The notes under the pieces: generated by a model | Told to the model about the DNA's origin: nothing | Databases searched by the model: none | What the model saw: the letters and a program-made list of their open reading frames with translations, nothing else | Shown: positions 24,504 through 35,272 of the stretch, one piece after another | Layout of the letters: every line of letters starts with the position of its first letter | Numbering within the stretch: position 1 is the first letter of the stretch | Position numbers and translations under genes: made by a program | Assembly (NCBI RefSeq): GCF_900005765.1 | Contig: NC_041684.1 | Coordinates: 248,001-312,000 of the forward strand | Length of the DNA: 64,000 nucleotides | Reading direction: 5' to 3' | Origin: Plasmodium relictum | Taxonomy: Eukaryota > Apicomplexa > Aconoidasida > Haemosporida > Plasmodiidae

Positions 24504-26186
24504 TTATTCAAATTCTTCAATTTTTACATAATTTTTTTCACAAATTTTTTTTAAACTATATATGTCTACTGATTTAGGTCTTTCTAAAGGATACATGAGC
24601 CCTCTAGATAAAATTAACTGGGACATTACACCAATAGATCTAGAAATGGCAAAAAGAACTGTATAATATTCAGGATATTTAATACCATAATGATATAATA
24701 ATGAACCACTGTAACAATCTACATTAGGATAAGGGTTTTTAACTTTACCAGTAGCTGAAAGAATTCCAGGTATTACTTTATAGCACATTTCAAGTATTTG
24801 AATTAATGGATCATTAGGAAAATGAGTTAGAGCAAAGTTTCTAAGAGCTAAAAATCGAGGATCAGGAACTCTTAAAACCGCGTGGCCATACCCAGGTATA
24901 ACTCTACCAGAATTCAGAAATTCTTTAGCATATTTTTCAATGAATCCATATGTTATCTGATTATCACCTAACTTTTTTTTTATATCTAATAAAAATCTTA
25001 GGCATTCTTGATTAGCTAATCCATGTAATGGACCCGATAATGCTATAGCACATCCAGAAAAGGATAAATATGGATTCCCCAAAGTACTTCCTATTAAATG
25101 AGATACATGAGCACTTGCATTTCCTCCTTCATGATCACTATGCAATATAAAATAGAGTCTTAATAAATCTTTTACTTGGTTATCATCATAACCAATTAAT
25201 TTACTGAAATTAGCTGACCAGTCAAGATCAATATCTAACTGCATACCTTCCCCTTTTTTTATTTTATTGTCTATAAACGTTCTTTTAAAAATATATGCAC
25301 CAATAACTTGAATTTGTGCTATTAAAGAAACTGCATCCTCTAAAACATATTTCCAGTAATCAGTTTTTAATATTCCTTCAGAATATTTGAATTTAAATAA
25401 GGATAAGGATTCTAAAAAGGATACTGTGGATATTAATTGACTCATAGGATGGGTAAATGGTGGTATATTATCTATAAATTCAAAAACAAATGAAGGCATT
25501 TTTTTGGCTCTGCAATACAATTCTCTTGAAAAAAGTTTTAAATCATCTTTTGCAGGTATTTCCTTCGTTAATAAAAACCAAAACATAGCTTCGGCCATAG
25601 GATATTCACAATCTGAATCCCATTTTGGGAAATCTTTTAAAATTTTTTCTACTGATCTACCTCTAAATAAAATTCCTTTTTTTTTTTCTAAAATTGAAGT
25701 ATCAGTAATTAAGGTTATTGTGTTTCGTAATCCACCAATTACATTGTTAGGTGTGCATATAGATATAGGTGTATTAGGATAGGTATGAATAATTGTTTTT
25801 AATTGCTCTTTTGTTTTCTGTATACAATCGTATGTTTTTTCCTTTAAAACATTCATTACAACAGATTCCTCATTATCTATGCTATTGATGTGTTCTTTAA
25901 TTTTCTCATAATTTTCTAAGTATAAATTTTTATATTGTACATCACTTGAAAAATAACGGATGTTACCTCTATTCATAAAACTAATCCTTTTATCTAGTAA
26001 GTCAGATGTTAAAAAATTAAAAGGTTGCTTTTTATTTATCAATTTTACATTAGTTAATGGTTTTTCATATAAATCATTTTTATGTTTATAATGTAAATAT
26101 CTTTTTTTTGAGCAATTTATTAATATTTTATCAATTTCTCTTTTAGTAATAGTTCTGTTATATGATATTTTTCTTAAGTTTTCCAT
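24504..26186 (-). CDS. CS: Citrate synthase, mitochondrial
   Basis: A single exon of 560 residues starts at a true ATG at 26186. The enzyme condenses oxaloacetate with acetyl-CoA to form citrate at the entry of the TCA cycle. Catalytic residues are visible: His352 in HSDHEGGNASAH, His435 in IPGYGHAVLR and Asp490 in NVDCYSGSLLYHYG, equivalent to His274, His320 and Asp375 of the pig enzyme. Active-site sequence PLHGLANQE is also present. The first ~100 residues are basic, low in acidic residues and end near RYFSSD, as expected of a mitochondrial presequence plus an extension. It is divergently arranged with the kelch gene. Family assignment is certain; mitochondrial location is inferred from the leader and from known biology. 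Confidence 0.97.
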   Translation of the reverse strand: MENLRKISYNRTITKREIDKILINCSKKRYLHYKHKNDLYEKPLTNVKLINKKQPFNFLTSDLLDKRISFMNRGNIRYFSSDVQYKNLYLENYEKIKEHINSIDNEESVVMNVLKEKTYDCIQKTKEQLKTIIHTYPNTPISICTPNNVIGGLRNTITLITDTSILEKKKGILFRGRSVEKILKDFPKWDSDCEYPMAEAMFWFLLTKEIPAKDDLKLFSRELYCRAKKMPSFVFEFIDNIPPFTHPMSQLISTVSFLESLSLFKFKYSEGILKTDYWKYVLEDAVSLIAQIQVIGAYIFKRTFIDNKIKKGEGMQLDIDLDWSANFSKLIGYDDNQVKDLLRLYFILHSDHEGGNASAHVSHLIGSTLGNPYLSFSGCAIALSGPLHGLANQECLRFLLDIKKKLGDNQITYGFIEKYAKEFLNSGRVIPGYGHAVLRVPDPRFLALRNFALTHFPNDPLIQILEMCYKVIPGILSATGKVKNPYPNVDCYSGSLLYHYGIKYPEYYTVLFAISRSIGVMSQLILSRGLMYPLERPKSVDIYSLKKICEKNYVKIEEFE

Positions 26187-27902
26187 TATGATATAGGAAT
26201 GTAAAAAATGTTTATGTATTTTTCTTTTTTTTTTCTATCTATAATAGATAAAAATTTTCTGCATAAAAATGGTATTAAAATAATATGCAAATTTAAAGCT
26301 TTTTGTAAAACAAAATTGATTTACAGTATATGGACAGTTAAAAAGAAAATATTCTTTGATTAGATATGAAACGGGTTTGTTTATAAACTTAATTTTTTAT
26401 TCTTTTTATTTAAATTTTTTTTTTTTAAATAAAATTTTAGTACTCCAAAAAAAAAATAAATGCGCTAATATAAAAAAATATATTTTTTGAAAAATAATAG
26501 TCTAAAAAGTGTGCAATTTAGAAATCAGAAAAAAAAAATTGTAATGAAAAATATAAAAATATTTTTTTAAAAGATTAGAATTTTATAAATTAATAAAAAA
26601 CTAATATTAATTTAAAAAAAAAAAAGTACAACTTCAAAATTTATTATTAAAAAGTAAATGACACAAATATCTTACAAATTTTTACATTTTTATAAAAAAA
26701 TATTGCATAAAAAAAAATGTCTCCAAAAGAATATTATTATTTCATGTTCATTCAGGTGTATTTTAAAATATACCTATTTTTAAAAAGTTATTGTGCAAAA
26801 TTTTAAACTGAATAAAAAGAAAAATTAGCATTTCTCTTTTATTTTTTGTAATATTTTTTTTTTTTTTATAATTTAAGAAGTTGAATAATACTAATTTTGT
26901 TTTAATATATATATGAGAATTATATGTGTTCACTTCTAACAAAGTTTCAATTTTTGCATGTAATCGTATTTGAGCTATGTAACTCGCTAATATCCTTAGC
27001 GAAAAACATTATCACTTACAAAATAGAAAATTATTCATTTTTACACTTTTTTTTTTTAAATGTAGTAGTGAAAAGTATATATATATAAAGTTATTTATTT
27101 ATAAGTTATAAAAAATTAGCAACTGTAAAATAATATTTCAGTTTGTATGTTCTCTCGAAAATATATAATTGTAAATGAATATTTTCTTTGTTAATATGCT
27201 TTTCAAATAGTTTAAAAAAAAGAAAAAACACAACAGTAGCTTTTTAATATTTCTTTCTCACTTCACATTAACCATTAAAATATTTAAGATATTTATTAAA
27301 ATAAAAAAATGAATATACATATACAAAATAAAGTTTGGAAAAATAAAAGAAAAAAGAGCAAATTATACTCTCTTTTTTGTGGAAATGATAAAATATTTTT
27401 ATTTAATTGAAAAAAAGACTTCATCTCAAATTAATGAAAAATTTTGAAACAAAGATTAGTAAATATAAAAAAGATATAATATATAATGCCTTTTCTTTAT
27501 AATTAACTGACCATTTCTATAGTAATAATCTGATTTTACTTTTAAAGATTAAATAAAAAAAGAAAAATAATTTTTTCTATTATATAAATTTTTTTTATAA
27601 AAGGAACAAAAAGATAAAAAAATTAAATAAAAAGGTAGTAGATTCTATAAAATAAATGTTATTTTTTTACATTTAAAATATTTTTAAAAAATTATAATCT
27701 TCTTTTTAAAGAATAATGAGCAAATTAAAAAAAAAAAAAGATTTAGATATATAAATGAAAAAAGGAAGTATTTTTAAAATTTGCTTAAGGATTAAAATAA
27801 TATAAAATAAGAATTTAATTCAAAATAAAGAAAATAAATTTAATTTAGTATAAAAGTGAAAAATAAAATTTTACTAAGAAAAGATAAGGGAGAATAAATA
27901 TA
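26187..27902. other. Divergent intergenic region, citrate synthase / kelch
   Basis: About 1.7 kb should contain two promoters back to back. It is AT-rich filler apart from a patch at 26960-27010 that carries a perfect 7-bp inverted repeat. I see no coding exon. Confidence 0.55.
26984..27002. repeat. Perfect 7-bp hairpin in a promoter region
   Basis: TCGCTAA and TTAGCGA are separated by TATCC. Four of the seven bases of each arm are A/T and three are G/C, which is rare in this A/T desert. It could be a palindromic factor site or part of an RNA; nothing else identifies it. Confidence 0.45.
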
Positions 27903-30356
27903 ATGGGAAAGAAAGATAAAAAAAGCAAAGAAAAAAAGGAAAAAATAAAATTAAAAAAAGAAAAGCAGAAGTTGAAGTCATTAAAAACAAAAAAAAAGAA
28001 AAAACAAACTTTAAGTGATGAAGATTTTGATAGTATATGTTTATATTATGAAAATTTAAATAAAAAAGATAAGTATGGTCACATAAATATAAACAATACT
28101 TCAAATAATACATTTGTGGAATGTGAAAAACCAAGTCCTAGATCTAACTGTTCTATAACTTTTATCAATGAAGAAGAATTTATTTTATTTGGAGGGGAGT
28201 ATAATGATAATAATGAATTAGTAGTATATAATGATTTATTTAAATATAATGTAGTAAAAAATAAATGGAAATATTATTTTACAACATATAAAAAACCGAA
28301 ACCAAGATGTTCTCATCAATCGGTTTATTTTAATAAAAAATTATATATTTTTGGTGGTGAATTATGTACAAATACTCAATTTTATCATTTTAATGATTTT
28401 TGGTGTTTTGACTTAAAAAATAATGTATTTGAAGAAATAGAAACAAAAAATAAAAAAGAAGAAAAACCCTCCCCAAGAAGTGGCCATAGAATGATTTTAT
28501 GGAAAAGTTGTTTAATTATGTTTGGTGGTTTTTTTGATAATGGAAAGTCAATAGAATATTTTAATGATTTATATATATATATAGTAAATTGTAATAAGTG
28601 GATAAATTTAACAAATGTTTATACAGATTATTTATTTAAAAGATTAACTGAAAATAACATTGATAATAATAATAGTAATAATATTGAAGGTTTCCTATCA
28701 GAAAAAAATGAAAAAAAAACTAATAAAAATTATCAAATACTAAAAGCTAAATTTTTAAAAAATTTTGATTTGGATTCCTATATGCCATCCAAAAGATCTA
28801 GTGTAGCTTTATTTACGGATACAAAATTTCAAAAAATATATATATATGGTGGTTATTCTCAAGTAAAAAATACCTCTAGAAACGCTGTTGGGTTTTATTA
28901 CAATGATCTTTGGGTTTTAAACATAAACTATATGAATGAAGATAATATTTCTGTAAAATATAAAAAATTAAAAAAAAGTATTTTTCAGCCATCTAAAAGA
29001 ATTGGTTTCAGTACATGTACATATAAAAATTCTTTAATTTTATTCGGAGGTGTTTTCGATAAATTTGAACAAAGTAATACAAAAAATAAGAATGTATTAG
29101 AGGAATCATTAAACATGAAGTCAATTTTTTTTAATGATATATATTTATTTGATATGAATAAAGAACATTGGTCTTATTTAAGTTTAAAAAATAAAGATGC
29201 AGAAAATAGAAATATGATTGGTAAAGAAAATAAGAAAAAAGAATTAGAGCAAAATAAATCAAGTGAAATTAATGCCAACAATTATGTACTAACTGAACAA
29301 GAATCAAGTTTTACAGAAAATAAAAAAGTTAAGCTCGAATATAAAGATATTTCTGATAGTTATGATTCAAGTTATTTAAATGATGACAATAATGAAGAAT
29401 ATTATTCTAATGTGTTTGTATACTTTGATGAAAACGGAAATAAAAAAACTATGAAAATAGAAGAAGAAGAACTAAATAATACAAATTTTAATGAGAAAAA
29501 AGAATGCGGCAGTTGTATGGAAAACACATTAGATAAACAAATGATTAATAAGAATCATATAGTAATGGATAAAATTATTGATAGTCATTCTGTTTTTATT
29601 CAAGCAGAAGAACAGAGATATTCAAATGAGAATAGCAAAATTAAAGATTTAAATGATATAAAGGGATTGATAAATGATTCGAAAGAATCAAAAGATATAG
29701 ATGAAAATATTAAGGATGAAGCTAATGATGAAATTATAAATGACTTAAGTAATTCAGATTCAGATAGTAGTAAAAGCAATAAAAGAAAAAAATTTGTGAT
29801 AAATGATATTGAACCAATAGGAAGAATAAATAGTCATATATTCATGATAAATAAAAATTTATATCTATATGGTGGTATGTATGAATACAAGAATAATGAA
29901 ATTATGCTTAATGATTATTGGAAAATCAATATATTTAAAAGAGAAAAATGGGAATTAGAAGACAAAGGTAATTTAGATGATATTTATGTTGAAGAATCTG
30001 ATTCGAGTTCCTCTTTATCAATAGATGATGAAGATAAGGATGAAAAAGAAATAGAGGATCTAATAATTTGCAGTAAAATTAAAAAAATAGAAAATATAAT
30101 AAAAGAAGAAGACAGGGGATTAGGCTTTGACGTGAAAGAAAATTTAAATGAATTTTTTTTAAGAACAAAACATTATTGGTTAAAGCAACTAAATATAATA
30201 AGCGAAACCAAACAAAATAGAAAAGATGCTTTTATTTTGTGTGAAAAAAAATACATAACTCTAAAAAAATATTATAATGAAATTCAGAAATATAAAGAGT
30301 TATTATATGCAGAAGAATATGAAAGAAGTATAACTGAAGATAATTTAAGTGAGTAA
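27903..30356 (+). CDS. KLHDC4-like kelch-repeat protein with DUF4110
   Basis: A single exon of 817 residues starts at 27903. It has a Lys-rich N-terminus (1-40) starting MGKKDKKSKEKK. A kelch beta-propeller follows with repeated PRS/PRC...LFGGE/IFGGE and W/Y motifs from about residue 75 to 420. An acidic, low-complexity stretch (about 430-635) precedes another kelch unit (IGRINSHIFMINKNLYLYGG, about 638-670). The C-terminal region of about 740-805 (FFLRTKHYWLKQLN ... DAFILCEKKYITLKKYYNEI) matches DUF4110. This order (basic N-terminus, kelch, DUF4110) is that of the eukaryotic KLHDC4 family, whose molecular role is poorly known. The propeller is a likely protein-binding platform. It is distinct from Kelch13, which carries a BTB domain. 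Confidence 0.85.
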   Translation: MGKKDKKSKEKKEKIKLKKEKQKLKSLKTKKKKKQTLSDEDFDSICLYYENLNKKDKYGHININNTSNNTFVECEKPSPRSNCSITFINEEEFILFGGEYNDNNELVVYNDLFKYNVVKNKWKYYFTTYKKPKPRCSHQSVYFNKKLYIFGGELCTNTQFYHFNDFWCFDLKNNVFEEIETKNKKEEKPSPRSGHRMILWKSCLIMFGGFFDNGKSIEYFNDLYIYIVNCNKWINLTNVYTDYLFKRLTENNIDNNNSNNIEGFLSEKNEKKTNKNYQILKAKFLKNFDLDSYMPSKRSSVALFTDTKFQKIYIYGGYSQVKNTSRNAVGFYYNDLWVLNINYMNEDNISVKYKKLKKSIFQPSKRIGFSTCTYKNSLILFGGVFDKFEQSNTKNKNVLEESLNMKSIFFNDIYLFDMNKEHWSYLSLKNKDAENRNMIGKENKKKELEQNKSSEINANNYVLTEQESSFTENKKVKLEYKDISDSYDSSYLNDDNNEEYYSNVFVYFDENGNKKTMKIEEEELNNTNFNEKKECGSCMENTLDKQMINKNHIVMDKIIDSHSVFIQAEEQRYSNENSKIKDLNDIKGLINDSKESKDIDENIKDEANDEIINDLSNSDSDSSKSNKRKKFVINDIEPIGRINSHIFMINKNLYLYGGMYEYKNNEIMLNDYWKINIFKREKWELEDKGNLDDIYVEESDSSSSLSIDDEDKDEKEIEDLIICSKIKKIENIIKEEDRGLGFDVKENLNEFFLRTKHYWLKQLNIISETKQNRKDAFILCEKKYITLKKYYNEIQKYKELLYAEEYERSITEDNLSE

Positions 30357-31299
30357 GAAATATATGATTAATTATATATATATGTTCTAAATTTCCTATA
30401 AATTAAGATTTATTAAATATTTTCTTATAAATTTTTAGTTTTTTGTATATTTTTATTATATATTTTCATAGAAATTTGAAGTTTACAGATTTTTTACTTT
30501 ATTTCTTTTAATTTTTCTAATATAAATTTTAAAATTTTCACTATATTTTTTATGACTGAATAAAGCATTCAGAGCTTATATTTTTACTTTATTTTGTTTT
30601 ATTTTCTCTAATTTTGTTAATACAAATTTAAAACTTTTGAAAGGCTTATTCTGTTTCTTAAGAATTAAAATTTTATTAGTTATATTTTTGTTTTATTTTT
30701 TCTGATTTTTTCAATATGTATTTTAAATATTTTATGTTTTTATTATTGTTATAAAGTTCTTAATTTCCCATTTTACTTTTTTTTAATTTAATAAAAGTTT
30801 CTAATTAAAAATTTATTTATTTGTTTTATTTTTTAATATGTTTTATTTTAATGACCTTTTAAAAAAAAATTTACAATTAATAGAATAATATGAATTAAAA
30901 AAAATTTTATGAATAATAAAATAAATTAAATAAAAATATAAATATAAATATATATAGTCTAAAAATAAAGGAATTCTAAAAAAAAAAGGAATAACTTAAA
31001 GCGTAATCATTTTTATTGTATTACAAAAAAAAATAATTTAGTACATTGCATATAAACATTGTCTTTTTAATTTAAATGACATGCTTATTAAAAAAATGTC
31101 ATTCATTTCAAATGAGAAAAAAAAAAATTTTGTTTAGATTAAGTTGATGTATTAAATTTTTAAAATACAATGAACGTAAAAGGAAAAATAATATTATTAT
31201 TTATTTTTTTTTTATTTTTTTTATTTTTTTTCATTTTTTTCATTTTTTTCATTTTTTTCATTTTTTTCATTTTTTTCATTTTTTTTTTTTTTAATAAAT
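30357..31299. other. Convergent intergenic region, kelch / scramblase
   Basis: About 0.94 kb lie between the 3' ends of two convergent genes. It is rich in T-runs downstream of the kelch stop, as expected for polyadenylation regions, and ends with a 9-bp tandem repeat. The open frame 31170-31472 derives from that repeat and from antisense scramblase sequence. Confidence 0.55.
31232..31285. repeat. 9-bp tandem repeat CATTTTTTT, about six units
   Basis: The C of each unit falls at 31232, 31241, 31250, 31259, 31268 and 31277, an exact 9-bp period. It lies immediately beyond the scramblase stop codon, so it is expected in that gene's 3' UTR as AAAAAAATG repeats. It probably varies in length between isolates. 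Confidence 0.85.
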
Positions 31300-32187
31300 T
31301 TATTTCTTATAATCATAATATATATAATCTAAAAATAGAGCAAAAGCCAAAACCATCATTTTCCATTCAGGATTTACAATTTGTTCGAAGTTCATTACAT
31401 AATTATCAAGATCTTGTTTTACAAGTTGTAAAAATGGTACTTCCCTTCTTAAATGTGCAACTTTCTCTTTAGTTTTTGCATCATGTAAATAAAAATTGCT
31501 ATATTTACATACACCACAAGGTAATGGGCATATAATACCAAACTGAAAGCATGTATCATTCATATATATTATTTTATTATTAGATGTATCAAATAGATCA
31601 AATTTATAAGAACAACAGCTAAAAGGAGATTTTATTGTACCTATTAGTTCTTTATTATTATTATTTGAAAAATCATACATTTTTATAGTTGGTCTATTTA
31701 AACAACACATTGTACATGAGCAATCTTTTTCTATTATAAGATCAGGCATATTTATTTCTTTTCCATATCTTAATATTTTCATTTTTACTGGAATACACAT
31801 TTTTGGTAAACAATTCCTATTAGCAAAATGAGAATTTTCAATGGCAATGAATTTTGTAATCTCATTTGATTTATCTAAAACTAGATATCTGTTATTAAAA
31901 TCTAATTTAAGACCCATAAAAAAATCTGATATAAATTCTTTACTATCAAATACTTGCTTAATTTTGCAACTTTTTATTGGTGCTATAACACTTTTCCAAT
32001 CATTAGCAAACATATGCATTTGTTGTTGGGGTGGTGGCATTGGATTAACATAATTAAAATTATTCATATTGGGATTTGGATAATAATTAATTGTATTGGG
32101 TTGATTATATTGGTCATTTTCTACCTTATTTATTATATTATTTCCATAAATAGCTTGTTTAATGGGAATATTCATTGACTTATCCAT
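31300..32187 (-). CDS. PLSCR: Phospholipid scramblase (PLSCR family)
   Basis: A single exon of 295 residues starts at ATG 32187 ([10 protein letters not shown]); the frame extends upstream only through a GTG at 32217. An N-terminal Asn/Pro/Gln-rich stretch ends in PMPPPQQQM (about 48-57). The scramblase core follows (about 65-280), with the beta-barrel-type pattern and a Cys cluster [13 protein letters not shown] as in animal PLSCRs, whose equivalent cysteines are palmitoylated. The C-terminal [18 protein letters not shown] is the family's membrane helix, followed by a short basic tail. PLSCRs move phospholipids between leaflets in a Ca2+-dependent way; the P. falciparum protein was studied in merozoites and gametocytes. 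It lies convergent to the kelch gene. Confidence 0.93.
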   Translation of the reverse strand: MDKSMNIPIKQAIYGNNIINKVENDQYNQPNTINYYPNPNMNNFNYVNPMPPPQQQMHMFANDWKSVIAPIKSCKIKQVFDSKEFISDFFMGLKLDFNNRYLVLDKSNEITKFIAIENSHFANRNCLPKMCIPVKMKILRYGKEINMPDLIIEKDCSCTMCCLNRPTIKMYDFSNNNNKELIGTIKSPFSCCSYKFDLFDTSNNKIIYMNDTCFQFGIICPLPCGVCKYSNFYLHDAKTKEKVAHLRREVPFLQLVKQDLDNYVMNFEQIVNPEWKMMVLAFALFLDYIYYDYKK

Positions 32188-34253
32188 CCTATTAATATTA
32201 AATATATATAAACACACTTAAATATCTCTTTTCGTATTTTTCCTTTAAAATATTTACTTATTTTTCTAAATTATATTTTTTGATATAAATGTATTAATTT
32301 ATATTATTTTAAAATGTTGTTTAATATTATTTATAATGTTATTAAAAAAAAAATCTTCGAACATGCAAAATAATCTTTAACGAAGTTTTTCATTCAAAAA
32401 AATTTTACATTAAATGCGTAAATGTTGTTCAGCAACAAAAAAATAAGGTTCAAATGTTTTATAAAATTTTCTCTTGTTATATGTAACTTTTTTTTTTTTT
32501 AAATAAATAAAAGCTGTTTGATTTTTTATATGGTTAAAACCTTGCAACTTTCTATTTATAAAAAATTAATATTATATTGTAATTCTACATTTGATGCACA
32601 CGTATTTATGTATTTATAATACATATTTTCACATAAATTTTTGACTTTTAACTTTTATTGAAAATAAAAGTGGATTTCATTTTTTAAATTTTATTTTAAA
32701 TTACATATGAAACAATCTTTTTTTTCAGATTAATATTAAAATAATACTAATTATATTTCATAGGTTATTTTTTAATCAATAAGAAAATAAGTACGCAAAA
32801 TTCATAATTTTTTATTTTTATGCAATATTCTTATTAAAAACTCACAATTTTTTTTTCAAAAAAGAAATTTTAAAAATAGTCAGACTAAATTTAATAATAT
32901 TATAATTTAGTATTCGTGATGTAGAATAGTAAGTTATTTTAAGGAAGGTTGCTTATTCACATCCTTTATAATATTCAAATGTCTTTTTCATTTATATAAA
33001 ATTTCATTAAGTAAATAAGACATATATCCCTATCCATTTCCAAAAATGTGATTTATCAGTAAAATTGTAATATATTATTTTAATTTTTTTTTTTTTTTCT
33101 AATATATTTTTATTTTTACCTACATAGAATATTATAAGTACTTTCATAATTAAGATGAACTTATATTTGAATAAAATTAAAATTTTGTAATTCAAACATT
33201 ATTTGGAAATTTCAAATATTTTTTATTTTTTGTCCCCTTTTTACTCACTTTTTTAGTTAAATCAACTGAATAATAAATAGAATTTTTTTTTATACTTTTA
33301 ATTTTTATAAAACAAATAACTTATTTTTTAATCTTTCGAGGATAAGGATTAATTTTTGAGTTAAAATTTTAACTTATATTAATAACATTTGTGTTTTACA
33401 CAAAATATAATATATTATTTCATTAATTTTTTAGACAATAAATATTCATTTTTTCATTGACAAAAAAAAAAAAAAAGAAAAAAATTAATAATACACACAA
33501 TTTTTTAAATTCATTATTAAGTTTAAATTTTTAATAAATAATCCAAATGAATATTTAATTTAAAAAAAAATAATAAGATTATAATGTACAATATATATAA
33601 TTTTTATTAGCAAAAGAATTTTATTCTTTTTAATGATTATTTTAAATTATTATAAAAACAAAAAGGAAAGAAAATTTATTTTTTTTTTCTTTTAAATTTT
33701 TTTAAATAAAGTTCCTTATGTTTTTTATCGGAAAAAAGTTAAAAAGTGTTATAATTTGTAATATAGAACATATGGATACCTAATTTTTAATGCGTAATGA
33801 TAATTAGACTTTCTAATTTTCTATATTTTACTTTTAAATGAAATATATTCCTTTGAAGAAATATATACGAATGCATTACAACCAGACAAATATATGTATC
33901 TGTATTTTTTCTATATCTGAAAAAAAATTATATACATTTATAGAGTTATTTTAATATTTATTTAAAATTTTTTATATATTTTTAAAAGATTTAAAACATA
34001 TTTTGTGAAAATTAGTAATATAAATTAAACATACGTTAATAGTTCAATAAGAATAATCAAATGTTTCCTTTCCTGAATTGTTTTTTACCTTTATTATTCT
34101 TTTTCAGTTAAATGAAGTTTTCTATATTAAAAGAAAAAGTACTTTATCTTTAATAAATAAAATAATGAAATTAGTTTTAAAAGATAAGGTAACATTCATG
34201 AAGAAAATACAAAAAAACGATTACGTATAAACAATACGTTTAAATATTAGAAA
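32188..34253. other. Intergenic upstream of scramblase
   Basis: About 2.1 kb of A/T-rich DNA on the 5' side of the minus-strand scramblase gene. I see poly-T and poly-A runs only. The frame at 33007-33195 has filler composition and is not supported. Confidence 0.5.
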
Positions 34254-34427
34254 ATGAATAATGTACTTCAAAAGAAAGAATGGATATATATTAATAATTA
34301 CATAAAATTAAAAAATGGGGATGGAACAAGTATAATAACTGTTTATAAAATATTTGAAAATTTTTTTTTAAATTTTACGTTAAAAGTAGCAACAGGGTTA
34401 TTTATTACTAACAGTAAGATTGAATAA
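34254..34427 (+). CDS. Candidate small gene or first exon, unknown product
   Basis: An ATG opens 57 codons (MNNVLQKKEWIYINNYIKLK, then an NGDGTS turn, then FLNFTLKVATGLFITN). The stretch has more G/C and a more balanced amino-acid mix than the DNA around it. A strong donor, A|GTAAGA, lies at 34413/34414, so the real exon may end there. One in-frame continuation uses an acceptor at 34770/34771 and runs to a stop at 34929, giving 105 residues. The ...N..LK.A.G.. segment looks like the first helix of a small membrane protein; a Mic10-like protein crossed my mind, but the second glycine helix is absent from the joined exon. No family is assigned. Confidence 0.35.
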   Translation: MNNVLQKKEWIYINNYIKLKNGDGTSIITVYKIFENFFLNFTLKVATGLFITNSKIE

Positions 34428-35272
34428 TTTTATACTTTGAATATTCAAAAATACTGTAATAACATAAAATATAAATTATATTATATGAATAAAAATTATA
34501 TATATGGATAATATTTAATAATAAGATGTTTTTAAAGGAATTAAATATAGTTCCATTATAAATTAATTTTAAAAATGTGAAGTTTTGTAAAGCATTTTTA
34601 TAATTTTTAAGTAAATAATTTTAAAAAAAAATTGCTTTGTTATATCATGTGTTGATTTTATTGCTAATTTTTAAGTAAAATTTTAATTTACATATTTGAT
34701 ACTAATTTTGTTTCAATTTTTATTGATATATAATTTTTTTGTAACGATTGAATTTAAATATTTTGTTGAAGTTTCAAAAAATATATATATATTATATAAA
34801 AAAATTTTATTACAAACAAAATTGATATCTTGTAGATTTTGTAAATATTTAATAAAATGTATTATTTTAAAAAAATTCTATATAATAGAAATCCTTAAAG
34901 GAATTTATTTTTTTATTAAATCATTATAAAAATATATATACAGATTCTAATAGGGATGTTTAAAATGTTTAAAACTTCGAAAAACATATAAAAAAAATGG
35001 TTAGTAATTTAGTTGTAAACAAATTACGATGAATAATAAATCTTATTAAATAAATAATTATAATAATAGTGGATATGCAAATTGTTCAAAGAGAAAAAAA
35101 AAATAATAATAAATTAATAAACAAAATTTTAACAGAATAATAAAAAAAAAATACAGAACGTATTTTATTTTTTTAAAGTTTTTTAGATGTAAATATTGTT
35201 ATATATATATATACATTATACATATATATAATTTAGCTTTTTTTTTCATAATGTTTTAATAACAAAATAAAA
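34428..35272. other. IspG upstream region
   Basis: About 0.85 kb precede the IspG start. The open frame 34696-34929 lies here and could be the second exon of the candidate at 34254, or filler. The remainder is AT repeats and poly-A, presumably the IspG promoter and 5' leader. Confidence 0.4.

Noticed and set aside
31170-31472. 100-residue plus frame with Phe repeats
   Set aside because: It comes from the 9-bp T-rich repeat and the antisense of the scramblase C-terminus.
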